A DNA stretch of 64,000 bases, from contig JAUSNO010000031.1 of assembly GCA_030645915.1 (NCBI GenBank), positions 49,093-113,092 on the forward strand, read 5' to 3'. Positions 1-8,905 of this stretch are shown here, in pieces. Made by a program: the position numbers and the translations under genes. This stretch comes from Undibacterium sp. (GTDB lineage Bacteria > Pseudomonadota > Gammaproteobacteria > Burkholderiales > Burkholderiaceae_D). The notes beneath the pieces are model-generated. The model was given only the letters and a program-made list of their open reading frames with translations. It did no database searches and was not told the origin of the DNA. Numbering within the stretch: the stretch's first letter is position 1; each line of letters starts with the position of its first letter.

Positions 1-174
1 AAGAGCCTAAATCTAGAAGATTCAACGGGAGGAAATAGCTACGCTCATCATTCGGAGCGTATTGCACCTCAGCTGTTCTTATTGAGTGAGAGACGACAAC
101 AAAGAATGCGGCGACTGCACGCAACCAAGTTAGATTTTCCAAATGAGTTTTATCGGTCATTTTTTCAAGCGTAA
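1..174 (+). CDS. C-terminal end of an unidentified protein (5' end outside window)
   Basis: Reading frame 1 is open from the first base to a TAA at 172-174, giving 57 residues that end in FPNEFYRSFFQA. The composition (basic, with many Arg/Gln/His) looks coding, but I do not recognise the family. It is convergent with the deacetylase-glycosyltransferase gene downstream, so it may be the last gene of a neighbouring unit of the polysaccharide locus. No start can be assigned because the gene begins outside the window. Confidence 0.45.
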   Translation, partial: KSLNLEDSTGGNSYAHHSERIAPQLFLLSERRQQRMRRLHATKLDFPNEFYRSFFQA

Positions 175-552
175 GAAGGTGTTGGTGTGATTGAATATGT
201 ACGTTGTTGCTGATCATACCGCATAGAAGTAATCTGCTTTTGGCCTAAAATATGAAAAAATGTAAAGAGCCAGTTAATAAATTACTATTTTTCGGGTAAC
301 TTTAAACCTGATGCATTCTGATCAGAATTTCAACGAAACGAAGCTTTAATGATGGATATGAGACGCGCAAAACAGTGCGTCGACTATCTAATATCACTCG
401 TCGCAACTGTTATTTGCAAAACAGGACGTGATGCAAAAGAGCGAGGTAAGAACCAGTCCATTTCGGACGAGCACAACGACTCAATAGTTAGTTAGCCGCG
501 TAAAAAAGTAAATATTATGAAATCGCTTATGCGTATTGATCCAATGCTCATA
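175..552. other. Intergenic region, nothing recognised
   Basis: This AT-rich gap lies between two convergent 3' ends. I see no open frame with a ribosome binding site, no strong hairpin followed by a T run, and no repeat shared with the rest of the window. Confidence 0.5.
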
Positions 553-2895
553 TCAAAATTTAACTGTGTTGTTGATGGCGATATCATTAAATAATTGCGC
601 CAGTTGACGCGCGCGGTGTTTTCTAGAAGATGCCGCAACAGTGGCATCACTAGCTATATGTGCTTGGCCACTACGTATTTTTTGTATGAAAGATTTAAGT
701 GCCAGCGTGATCTCTTCAGTCGAGTTCATATTGGCTACATCATCAAAGCCCGCAACACTTAGGGCAGTAGCCGTATCGCCTGATAAATCTAACAGACCAA
801 AAATTGGCTTACGCGCCCTAAAATATTCATAAATTTTTGCCGGTATCTGACGATTAAAGGGCGTCCCCTGAAAAAGCAGCAAACCTTCTACTGTCAGCAT
901 TTCTGCCAGAGCCTCACGGTAGGGGACAGGCGGTGCAATTTTTACTACACCTGCTAATGCATAGGCCTCTATCATCGCCAGAAAGCGTGCGTCTTCGCCG
1001 GGCGCGCGCAATATTACTTCAAAATTAGTCGCATCAAGATAGTCTTGCGATTTTAGTGTTGAAATCGCCGCAAAAAATGCGCTCGGGTCGCGCCCTGCCG
1101 CATATAAGACACCGCTATGGAGCAGGGTGATCTTATTATTGTTTATCTTCGCAATAAGCTGTTGGGCAGATTCTGCTGCCGCGAAGCCATCTTCATCGTA
1201 GCCGTTCTCAATGACGGCAAATTTATCCGCTGCGATGTGTGGAAACCTTTGTCGATAAGCGTTGAGCGCACTATGCGTAGTAAATACTGCCTTGCTGCAA
1301 TGCTTAATGGTTTGCTGCTCTATCCATTGATACAGCTTTCTCTGGCGCTTGCTCTTTGGGTAATCCACTTGCATCATCGGGTCGCGAAAATCGGCAACCC
1401 AAGGTAACCCGGTAAGGCGTTTCAGACTTAAGCCGATTAAATGTGCCGTTGAAATAGGAAACGTCGACCAAATGACTTCTGGTTTGTGGCGACGAATTAA
1501 ATACCAGCCCAAAGGCACAGCGGAAAATAACCAAGATATCCATCGGTCAGGTAAGGCAATAATTTCAGGGTACCGCCCTGCAATGCCAAGGTGCCGCTTG
1601 CTATCTAGCGCGTAAGCTCGCTTCACTATTGTGCCAACGGGGAGTTGATTTACCTGAGAAATATTTTTTTGCTCATACGCCATAGGGGCGGCCGACAAGA
1701 CCATTGGCGTCCATCCACAATCAGGCAAATTTCTGGCAAAACTTAAGGATCTTTGTATCCCGCTGCTGGCAGATTGTGGTGGGAAGTGAAAAGGGATTAA
1801 CAGCGCACGTTTTTCTGTAGATTGTTGATGACTTTCAATATGAGCTGGTTGGCTATCAAAGGCCAGCCAACTCAACAAACGCAGTTGAAACAGAAACGGT
1901 GTCACATCCCAAGGGCGGCTACGCGGTATGTTATATAAATGTGTGTTTTGTGTGGCAGCACCAACTGCGGTACTAAATGCGGCGACATAACCAGCCTCTT
2001 TTGCCATATCCATATGCCGTTCGTCAAAATCTTTACCGATCTTGCCATTGGGGTAGGCAAATAATCTTAATGGCTTACCGATAATGTCTTCCAGGGCTTT
2101 TTTGTTTTGGACTATTTCATGTCGCGCTTGTTCGTCGTCAAGCTTGGTCAGTATAGGGTGACTGATGGTGTGGCCACCAATCTCGATACCCTCTCTGGAT
2201 AAGTTAACCAGCATTTCGCGGTTGAGCATTAGCCCTGCAGTCTCGTAGTGGCCAGCGATGGCTTCTAATTTGAGAATGACATTTAATCGGCCATCAGTAG
2301 ATAAATATTTTGAATCGTCATTGATTTTTTTTACTAAATTAATTCGGTCTTGCATGTTCTGTATTGCATGTAATCCCATGCCAATGTCTTGCAGATCGAT
2401 GGACCCTTCTGGCAACCTTCGTATCGCTTCGATAATCCTGTCGTTCCACATATTGCCTTCGCCCAGATAGGCGGTCGTGACAAAGATGGTAGCCGGCAAA
2501 TTGAATTTTTTTAGTATCGGTAATGCTAAGTCATTGACTGATCGATAGCCATCATCAAACGTAATGCACACTGCACGCGATGGTAAGCGATTTTCTCTCA
2601 AGGCGATAATAGCCTCATGCAATGGCAGCACATTAAAATTGCTTGCCAGTGCTTCCATCTGCCATGAAAAAGTGCTGACGTCCGGCTCCGCCCCCACTAG
2701 TGGATCGGCATGCTCAAGTATGCGATGGTAGGTGATGATGCAAAGGCGAGTTTCCTTGTTCAGGAAGGCAATGCCGTCTCCAATTTTGCGTATTAAAGGT
2801 GAGGCAAGGTCGATGTGTTGTTTTTGTACGGTCATGTAATGGACGTCCCGGTTATCGGGGTTAAATTTTTTATTGACTGATTGGTCGCTTCTCAT
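553..2895 (-). CDS. Polysaccharide deacetylase (NodB) fused to a GT4-type glycosyltransferase
   Basis: This is a two-domain protein of about 780 aa. Numbering from a TTG 21 bases upstream of the chosen ATG, the N-terminal part (about 55-360) is a NodB carbohydrate esterase 4 domain. ITFDDGYRS carries the metal and catalytic Asp pair (121-122), and GGHTISHP supplies the two metal His (249 and 253). From about 370 the chain becomes a glycosyltransferase: a glycine/serine-rich opening (FHFPPQSASSG), VADFRDPM, and IENGYDEDGF near the nucleotide-sugar side. The family roles would be deacetylation of an N-acetylated polysaccharide and sugar transfer; the combination suggests exopolysaccharide tailoring. 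It follows the O-glycosylation ligase on the same strand after about 110 bp. The start is uncertain: a TTG at 2916 and ATGs at 2895 and 2835 are possible, and none has a strong Shine-Dalgarno sequence. Confidence 0.85.
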   Translation of the reverse strand: MRSDQSVNKKFNPDNRDVHYMTVQKQHIDLASPLIRKIGDGIAFLNKETRLCIITYHRILEHADPLVGAEPDVSTFSWQMEALASNFNVLPLHEAIIALRENRLPSRAVCITFDDGYRSVNDLALPILKKFNLPATIFVTTAYLGEGNMWNDRIIEAIRRLPEGSIDLQDIGMGLHAIQNMQDRINLVKKINDDSKYLSTDGRLNVILKLEAIAGHYETAGLMLNREMLVNLSREGIEIGGHTISHPILTKLDDEQARHEIVQNKKALEDIIGKPLRLFAYPNGKIGKDFDERHMDMAKEAGYVAAFSTAVGAATQNTHLYNIPRSRPWDVTPFLFQLRLLSWLAFDSQPAHIESHQQSTEKRALLIPFHFPPQSASSGIQRSLSFARNLPDCGWTPMVLSAAPMAYEQKNISQVNQLPVGTIVKRAYALDSKRHLGIAGRYPEIIALPDRWISWLFSAVPLGWYLIRRHKPEVIWSTFPISTAHLIGLSLKRLTGLPWVADFRDPMMQVDYPKSKRQRKLYQWIEQQTIKHCSKAVFTTHSALNAYRQRFPHIAADKFAVIENGYDEDGFAAAESAQQLIAKINNNKITLLHSGVLYAAGRDPSAFFAAISTLKSQDYLDATNFEVILRAPGEDARFLAMIEAYALAGVVKIAPPVPYREALAEMLTVEGLLLFQGTPFNRQIPAKIYEYFRARKPIFGLLDLSGDTATALSVAGFDDVANMNSTEEITLALKSFIQKIRSGQAHIASDATVAASSRKHRARQLAQLFNDIAINNTVKF

Positions 2896-3009
2896 TTGGT
2901 CAACAAAAAATGTCAATTGAAACCATGAGATAAAAATGCAATGTTACAATATTTACACCAGTATTAATACGATTGCCAAGCGTTTAACCGAAGCAAAACC
3001 CGTATTTGA

Positions 3010-4344
3010 TCAAAGTGAGCTTAAGTTGTGTACTTGATTCTCTTGGCTTTTGATGATTTCTGGCAAAAATTTATATTCAAGCACTATGACGATAGCGAAG
3101 ATGGCATAAATCATATCGAAATAAGCGAAACTCAGCGCGGCGCCACCAACAGCGTAGGTAAAGATCGATAGCCTGAGCATCGTCGCGAGGCTAATCAGCC
3201 ATTCAGGCCCATGTGCATAGCGCACTTTTTTGGCAATTGCCCCGGCTTTAAAAAACGATAAAATCAGAATTGTTAAAAAAATAAACAATCCAACGAATCC
3301 GTGGTCGCCAAGAACCTGAAAATAAATACTATGCGCGGCGCGAGGAAGATAGGGATTAGGGACAGCTGTCCCTGTATAGAAAAAGGGATACTGGGAAAAA
3401 TCCTGTGAAAGTGCGGACCATACTGGGAATGATTCTAGAGCTTTGAAGCCACCGCCTAACAAAGGGTGCTGTGATGCAAGGATAAACGATAATTTCCAAG
3501 CGATCACTCTTCCAATAAATGACGCGTCACCATTAGCTTGGCTAATGGTATCCATACGATCAAACCACTCGGCAGGGATCAGTCCGACCATTGCACTACC
3601 AGCACACACAAATAGCAGAGCGAAGAGTAATTTTCTCTTACTTTTAATGAATAGATATCCTCCCACCGCAGCCAGTGCCACCATCCCACCGCGCGAGTTG
3701 GTACCGATAATGGCGGTAACGAGCAGGATGATTAAACCGATGAAGCCGACTTTTAGTATCCATGATTTTTTACCAAATTCACCAAGTAAGTAAAAACAGA
3801 TTGGCAGTAGCATTGCCATCGCGATTGACAGTTCGTTTCTATCCCCTAGTACATGTCCAGCCATACCTTCAATATGATGGCCGCCACCGCTAGCAATATA
3901 TTTTAGACCTTCTACCGCCGCATAAAAGCCAACGGAAAATATTAGGCACCAAAGAAAAAAATCAATATGCAGTTTTTTCTTCATGATGAGCAATATGAAA
4001 ATGAACAGCGCAATAATTTTCGCCATTCGCGACCAGATATCCCATGCAATTTCAGGTTTTGCCAGACCAAAAATAGTACTTAAGGTGGTCCATACAAAAA
4101 AAAGTATGATTAAGCCACCAATGCTCCCGAGTTGAAGTTTTTCTTTTTTTTTCGATATTAGATAGACGCCAATTGTAAGTCCAGCAAATAGTAAGTTGTA
4201 ACGTATGCTAGTCGCTACGCCATATACCCAGCCATTAGGATTAAATAGGGCTGTCCATACCCATAAGCCAAGCCCAATAAACGGACGCTGAAAAATGGCG
4301 TAAATCAGGAAGGGTAGAACTGCAAGTAAGAAAATGTCACGCAT
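3010..4344 (-). CDS. O-glycosylation/O-antigen ligase-like membrane protein, exosortase A-associated type
   Basis: The protein is 444 aa with about ten hydrophobic segments. The conserved N-terminal stretch (WVWTALFNPNGW at about 29-40) is typical of the exosortase A-associated Wzy/WaaL-like family (TIGR03097). The largest loop lies between about 255 and 350, where ligases carry their extracytoplasmic catalytic loop. Family members are thought to polymerise or transfer glycans in the XrtA/PEP-CTERM polysaccharide system at the inner membrane. It starts 8 bases after the stop of a 37-codon membrane micropeptide, so the two are almost certainly translated from one message. Product and substrate are inferred from family and context. 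Confidence 0.85.
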   Translation of the reverse strand: MRDIFLLAVLPFLIYAIFQRPFIGLGLWVWTALFNPNGWVYGVATSIRYNLLFAGLTIGVYLISKKKEKLQLGSIGGLIILFFVWTTLSTIFGLAKPEIAWDIWSRMAKIIALFIFILLIMKKKLHIDFFLWCLIFSVGFYAAVEGLKYIASGGGHHIEGMAGHVLGDRNELSIAMAMLLPICFYLLGEFGKKSWILKVGFIGLIILLVTAIIGTNSRGGMVALAAVGGYLFIKSKRKLLFALLFVCAGSAMVGLIPAEWFDRMDTISQANGDASFIGRVIAWKLSFILASQHPLLGGGFKALESFPVWSALSQDFSQYPFFYTGTAVPNPYLPRAAHSIYFQVLGDHGFVGLFIFLTILILSFFKAGAIAKKVRYAHGPEWLISLATMLRLSIFTYAVGGAALSFAYFDMIYAIFAIVIVLEYKFLPEIIKSQENQVHNLSSL

Positions 4345-4352
4345 GTGATCGC

Positions 4353-4466
4353 CTAACTATCTGTCTTGGTGGATGTATCTTGTTGATCTTTCTTATCTTG
4401 GCGAATTGCCCAAAAGCACAGATAGACCAGTGCGACTAAATTGATAGACCAGAGTATGCTTTCCAC
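4353..4466 (-). CDS. 37-aa single-pass membrane micropeptide in the XrtA polysaccharide operon
   Basis: A GTG at 4466-4464 is preceded by a perfect AGGAGG (4480-4475) with an 8-nt spacer, the best ribosome binding site in this operon. The peptide begins VESILWSINLVALVYLCFW, one hydrophobic helix, followed by a charged tail rich in Asp, Lys, Gln and Thr. The stop lies 8 bases before the ATG of the ligase gene, suggesting translational coupling or a small partner subunit. I recognise no family. The strong Shine-Dalgarno, the membrane-helix-plus-polar-tail composition and the tight spacing argue that it is real. No start other than the GTG fits. Confidence 0.7.
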   Translation of the reverse strand: MESILWSINLVALVYLCFWAIRQDKKDQQDTSTKTDS

Positions 4467-4676
4467 TTTTACTGCCTCCTGCAGGGTGGGTACCCTTGCG
4501 TTATTTGTGCTGTGGTTGAGGGCGTATGGAGAATGTAGATGACACTGCTCATATTTATATACTCCCCCACTTTGTATCTAAAAATAGTCCATTGACGCAT
4601 ATATCTAGTAGATTTTCAAAATATACTGCATGTAGTATGTTTAATACGCGGTTAAACAAAGATCTTTTGTGATTAG
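4467..4676. other. Gap upstream of the micropeptide-ligase unit
   Basis: The region is AT-rich and probably holds the 5' leader or promoter of the minus-strand micropeptide/ligase unit, or simply the intra-operon space after the glycosyltransferase. A short inverted repeat (ATACTGCATGTAGTAT, near 4622) is visible. No terminator is evident, so read-through from the glycosyltransferase gene is possible. Confidence 0.35.
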
Positions 4677-5846
4677 TTATCGATGCACAATACCGTTAAA
4701 TAAAGTGAGCTGCCCATCGGTTGTCGCTTCCCAACTAAAGTTTTCGGCATAACGACGAGTCGCCGCTCTGTCTGGGTATTGATCTTGTAGCAAGCGTACC
4801 GCTTGGGCAAGTGCTTCTGGCGTGCGTTCTGACATTAATACGCCGGCTTCTGGCGCTGCCACGACTTCCGGCGTCCCCCATACTTTGCTGGCTACTACCG
4901 GCGTACCGCAAGCCATGGCTTCTAACAATACATTGGCCCAGCCCTCACGCTCTGATGCCAATACCATCGCATCGGCAGCACCGTAATAGGTTCTTAACTT
5001 GTCCTGTTTAAGTGCCCCCAAAAACTGTACACGATCTGCTATCTTGAGTTCTATCGCCATTCTTTCTAGCGTGTGCCTGAGCATGCCGTCACCAGCGATG
5101 AGTAGTCGCATTTCAGGCAGCAGAACCAGGGCTCTTAAAATTAACTCATGGCCTTTGACTGGCACCAGATGCCCTACCGTAAGCAGGGTAAATTGCGTCA
5201 ACCCCAGGGCTTGTCGTGCCACGTCTCGTTCTATCGGCTGAAAGAGGTTTAAGTCAACACCGTTGCGTAGGGAGACTATTTTTTGAGCGGGTACGCCAAG
5301 TCGCATTAGCTCATCTTTTAGCGCATTGCATACGGTGATGATGCCACTGGCATCAGAAGCTGCCTGCAGGATTTTTTTTCTGGGCCGGGTAAATTGGGGA
5401 AGTAAGGTAATGTCTGAGCCGCGTGCAGTAATGACGACGGGTTTGTTGAAGTACTTGCCGAGCTTGGTTGCTGCAACGCCGTCCGGATAAAAATAATGTG
5501 CATCAATGACATTGAAGTCGTAACCCTCGTCAATCATGCGGGCGATGCATGGTTTGGCTGCATGCGCCAGCATATCTGGTGCGATGTGCATGCCGACTTT
5601 GGGCGGCAAAAAATAACGCGGATGCTCGACGGGTAAGCCAAAGCGAGTTTCACGCTCCGGCACTTTGGCGAAACCGGCATAAGCGCCAAAACGTTCGTGT
5701 GTAAAAGGGAACCAGGGTACGGGGGCGACTACGCGGGCGGTCACTTTGCTACTGGCGACTAAATGGCGTAATCGCGTCTCGACAAAGATGCCATGACCAG
5801 GCCGCTCAGAATTGGGAAACAGGGTACTAAAGGTCAATAGCTGCAT
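4677..5846 (-). CDS. GT4 family glycosyltransferase
   Basis: This 389-aa protein has a GT-B fold of the GT4 family. The N-terminal acceptor domain opens with LLTFSTLFPNSERPGHGIFV, and VDLNLFQP follows the linker to the C-terminal domain. The late motif EREGWANVLLEAMACGTPV contains the E-x7-E pair that contacts the nucleotide sugar. Sister proteins in exosortase A loci build the lipid-linked exopolysaccharide repeat on the cytoplasmic face. It is the most upstream gene of this minus-strand cluster in the window and is separated from the lipoprotein gene behind it by a strong terminator. The ATG at 5846 has no clear Shine-Dalgarno. Confidence 0.88.
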   Translation of the reverse strand: MQLLTFSTLFPNSERPGHGIFVETRLRHLVASSKVTARVVAPVPWFPFTHERFGAYAGFAKVPERETRFGLPVEHPRYFLPPKVGMHIAPDMLAHAAKPCIARMIDEGYDFNVIDAHYFYPDGVAATKLGKYFNKPVVITARGSDITLLPQFTRPRKKILQAASDASGIITVCNALKDELMRLGVPAQKIVSLRNGVDLNLFQPIERDVARQALGLTQFTLLTVGHLVPVKGHELILRALVLLPEMRLLIAGDGMLRHTLERMAIELKIADRVQFLGALKQDKLRTYYGAADAMVLASEREGWANVLLEAMACGTPVVASKVWGTPEVVAAPEAGVLMSERTPEALAQAVRLLQDQYPDRAATRRYAENFSWEATTDGQLTLFNGIVHR

Positions 5847-5946
5847 CAGTCGTCTATCTGGTTAAATGGTCGCGCCCTACATCTGTTGCCTGAGCTATGG
5901 TTAAGCATAACCCAACGTGACAAAAAATCAGATCAGATCTGAGTAG

Positions 5947-5987
5947 GAATAAAAAGTACAGATTAACTTTGCAGTTAATCTGTACTT
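5947..5987 (-). terminator. Rho-independent terminator of the lipoprotein gene
   Basis: A perfect 14-bp inverted repeat (AAGTACAGATTAAC at 5954-5967, its complement at 5974-5987) has a 6-nt loop. On the minus strand it is followed directly by TTTTTATT. It lies about 90 bases after the stop at 6078 and separates that gene from the glycosyltransferase. Confidence 0.85.
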
Positions 5988-6077
5988 AATTTTGGTGCCA
6001 AATTATAAATAAAACTACTGAAGTTTGGTGAGAATATTAAATTGCTTCAAATGTTTTTAATGGGCAATTATTCTGCA

Positions 6078-8327
6078 TTATCTAGGTACGATTGCAAATT
6101 GCGGGCCTGTTGCGTAGTTAGGTTTGACGCTACGCTTCATGAAGACTTGCCATGCGCTTGCACCTCCCGTTACGCCTGAATCAGCGCTGTAGGCAAGTGC
6201 CGGCTGTAAGTTTGACGGAAATCCAATTCCCACATCCGAATATCCGATCATTTCACCAATTTTTAGACCGAGATTTGTTGCCATGTCTGCACTTGCACAT
6301 GTGAGTGCGGCTAAGCTACTAGAAATACTAGCCTTATAAGCCTGGTTCATCGTTGTATAGTAGCTGCTGGACGCACTATCTCGGACATTGAGCGAATATA
6401 TTGAGCCAATCACCCAACAATATCCCGGATCTATCATGCGACTAGTTGGAAATTTTGCTTTCCAGGATAATAAAGGGCCGGCTTTGATAAAACCAAGCTC
6501 CATCGCATGTCCGACAGCGGAAGTAAAAAAATCATCTTGCCATGGAGCTATGCCCCTCCAATCGTTATATATTACAGAGCCTCCATCTAGCACAGCTCCT
6601 AGTGCATTGCTCGAAATTGAATCGATAATATAAGTTTTGTTATACCAATCCAAGTTGTCGGATAAAAAAGTGGTGAATTGAGTTTTAAGAGCGTCATTAT
6701 TCGGTGTGATATAGGCAACATCAGCTAGTGTGCGTAAAATCCACGCTTGTGCACGTAACTGACTCGAGTGAAATAATCCTTTGATGTTATTGCGATACTC
6801 TGGGTTACTTTGAAAAAGGTTCCACATGGTCCAAAATTGTAGCTCCTCCAAATGGTAGTAATCCCCAGTTACTAGGTAAGGTAGGTAAGAAAATGAAGGT
6901 TCGTGAGCGGTATCTGCAGTATTTGGGTTTGTGCACCCACCCCCGCACGCGGGAAAACTCTCAGATTTCTTAGTTGTGGGATTGATTGTGTCAAAAGGTG
7001 TGCCTAATATAGTCATATATGGGTAATCCGCCAAACTAATAGGTCGATCAGTATTTTTATCCCTGTAATGCATAGACCAGCTGCCAGCCAAATCTGCCGA
7101 TCCTAACGTGGCCTGTTTTGCATCCTTGTCCATTGTGAGTAAATATGTCGCTGCCCAGCCTGGCAATAGCCCAATGTCTGGCCTTCCGCCAGTATTCGGC
7201 ATATAAGGCAGAGCCATACCACTACCCATAGGTTCTGTCACTGCACCGGTAAATTTGGTCTTGATCGGAGTAATCGATGCTGCCGTGAAGACGATGCTCT
7301 GATCATAATTTGGTACGGCCTTGGAGGCGATCAAATACGCAGTGTTGTGCTGGATGTGGATTTGCGGTTCTGCACCCCACCAGAACACTTTGCGCCAGCG
7401 TGCGTGATGGTAGTGGGTTAAGCCTAACTTTGAATACACCGTCTGGCTGCCAACCTGTACTTGCGCGTCATACGTAAAATTCTGCGGGCCAGGTTCGTAG
7501 GCCCAGTTGTTTTCTAGTGTGACATCGACTCTTGCCTTGTTTTGCCCTGCATAAGAACGGATGGCAAATCGTGCCGTCAGATGCGGGTGTTCAACGCCCT
7601 GCGTATTTTTTAGCGGCGCTGAAACTTGCCATTCGTTGACGATTGCGCCTGCTAGCCAGTTGGAATATTTTCCTGATTTGAGCAAACTGTCAGCCGATGC
7701 CGAGTAAGTTTGCCCATTGAGCGTAATGTTGATTCCTGCAGTGAAGCCTGCCGCTAACAGCGCGCCTGGCGTTGCTGCCACGGCAACTGGAGTGGCGGCG
7801 CTATTTTTGATGAGTTTGACTGTTTCAGTTATGTTTGCGCCTAGCTGTGGCAGGTTTGCAGAAATCACGGCATGTCGCAAAGATCCATCATCGTGGGTTG
7901 CTTTAGCATCTACTTGTATCGGTAATGCGGTTCCATCGTTGAGCTGCGCACGCAGACTACTGTTAGCGGGCAAATCGCCTTTGGCAAAGACTTGTCCAAA
8001 ACTGACGGGGACATTCGATTGCGCGGTAGATAGGTTTTGAATTTTTAATGATGTGACGAGATTGGGTGTGTCGTTCGGCGATGTCGTCACCGGCGGTATT
8101 GTGGCAGGTGGTGTGACAACAGGTGGAATGACAATTGGATCAGTAGTCACAGGCGGTATGCTTGTCGGCGGCAACACAATAGGTGGCTCGATGGAAACGG
8201 GAGGTGCCATTCCAGGGAGTGAGCCATTGCCGCCGCATGCAGCGAGCAGGTTAACCATCAAGAGTGTGGAAAGCATATTCCTGGACTTTAGGTTTTTAAA
8301 AAAAGAGCTGTGTGTTTCGTTATTCAT
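6078..8327 (-). CDS. Large exported lipoprotein with proline-rich linker, possible RIFT-barrel (YetA-like) protein
   Basis: The protein is about 749 aa from the ATG at 8327 (a TTG 36 bases upstream is a weaker option). The N terminus is a long signal peptide ending in the lipobox LLAAC with Cys31, so the mature protein should be lipid-anchored. Residues about 40-85 form a degenerate proline-rich repeat (PPVTT, PPVVTPPAT). The following text (ALPIQVDAKATHDDGSLRHA) resembles N-terminal domains of PcRGLX/YetA-like RIFT-barrel proteins, which are linked to polysaccharide degradation; this is recall, not a search. The rest is large, aromatic-rich and lacks a motif I can name. It has its own terminator. 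Its place beside the XrtA polysaccharide genes fits a surface carbohydrate role, but the activity is unknown. Confidence 0.7.
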   Translation of the reverse strand: MNNETHSSFFKNLKSRNMLSTLLMVNLLAACGGNGSLPGMAPPVSIEPPIVLPPTSIPPVTTDPIVIPPVVTPPATIPPVTTSPNDTPNLVTSLKIQNLSTAQSNVPVSFGQVFAKGDLPANSSLRAQLNDGTALPIQVDAKATHDDGSLRHAVISANLPQLGANITETVKLIKNSAATPVAVAATPGALLAAGFTAGINITLNGQTYSASADSLLKSGKYSNWLAGAIVNEWQVSAPLKNTQGVEHPHLTARFAIRSYAGQNKARVDVTLENNWAYEPGPQNFTYDAQVQVGSQTVYSKLGLTHYHHARWRKVFWWGAEPQIHIQHNTAYLIASKAVPNYDQSIVFTAASITPIKTKFTGAVTEPMGSGMALPYMPNTGGRPDIGLLPGWAATYLLTMDKDAKQATLGSADLAGSWSMHYRDKNTDRPISLADYPYMTILGTPFDTINPTTKKSESFPACGGGCTNPNTADTAHEPSFSYLPYLVTGDYYHLEELQFWTMWNLFQSNPEYRNNIKGLFHSSQLRAQAWILRTLADVAYITPNNDALKTQFTTFLSDNLDWYNKTYIIDSISSNALGAVLDGGSVIYNDWRGIAPWQDDFFTSAVGHAMELGFIKAGPLLSWKAKFPTSRMIDPGYCWVIGSIYSLNVRDSASSSYYTTMNQAYKASISSSLAALTCASADMATNLGLKIGEMIGYSDVGIGFPSNLQPALAYSADSGVTGGASAWQVFMKRSVKPNYATGPQFAIVPR

Positions 8328-8905
8328 AAGTGGCTTTGGCGGCGTAAAATTGATCTTGGGCAATACTTCGAGGATAGCCCTCGAAAAATCAATGTCAACC
8401 TTTTTGGGGGTAAGGCGGTGTAACAGTTTGTAAGGTCAAATCAATTTAGCAAGCTTATCTTGAGAAACCGTGATCAGAATGAAAATAATGTTTTCTAATG
8501 ATTATTTATTGATGTTTTTAACGCTTGAAAATAGGTCAATTTGTATTTCAATAATGCTTGGTAAGAATATTCGTCATCCAATTAATGTCACGCTTTAATT
8601 CTCTTGAAATTCTAGTCTCTTAAAAATTTTAGGCAAATGACATTTGATATTTAAATGTAGTAAGCAAAACGTTTTAGGGATAAAAAGTAGGCATAGGCAA
8701 ACATAAACGCACGCCGAGAATTTATTTTGTGACTGGTCTTTTTTAATGCGGTTGCGCATATCACCGCGACCGATACCTTTTTGATTGTGAAATCTATTTA
8801 GGGCTGACATTGTCTCTGAACGTTCGCACGATTCATGTCGCCACAATATTCATTGTTTCGCCAATAAAAAAAGCGACCCGTAGGTCGCTCTCTTATTGAT
8901 GCAAC
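8328..8905. other. Promoter/leader region of the lipoprotein gene and terminator of the protease gene
   Basis: Close to the lipoprotein start there is a 7-bp hairpin (TTCGAGG at 8367-8373, CCTCGAA at 8379-8385), which would lie in the transcript leader. The remainder is AT-rich. An 83-codon minus-strand frame at 8595-8846 has no good start signal or family resemblance, so I do not call it a gene. The protease terminator lies at the far end. Confidence 0.5.
8865..8889 (-). terminator. Rho-independent terminator of the PEP-CTERM protease gene
   Basis: The stem AGCGACC (8872-8878) / GGTCGCT (8883-8889) has a 4-nt loop. Read on the minus strand it is followed by a run of seven T (8865-8871). It starts 17 bases after the stop codon. 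Confidence 0.88.

Noticed and set aside
8595..8846. An 83-codon frame in the gap before the protease gene
   Set aside because: There is no ribosome binding site or conserved composition, and part is Lys/Cys-rich, as expected by chance in AT-rich sequence.
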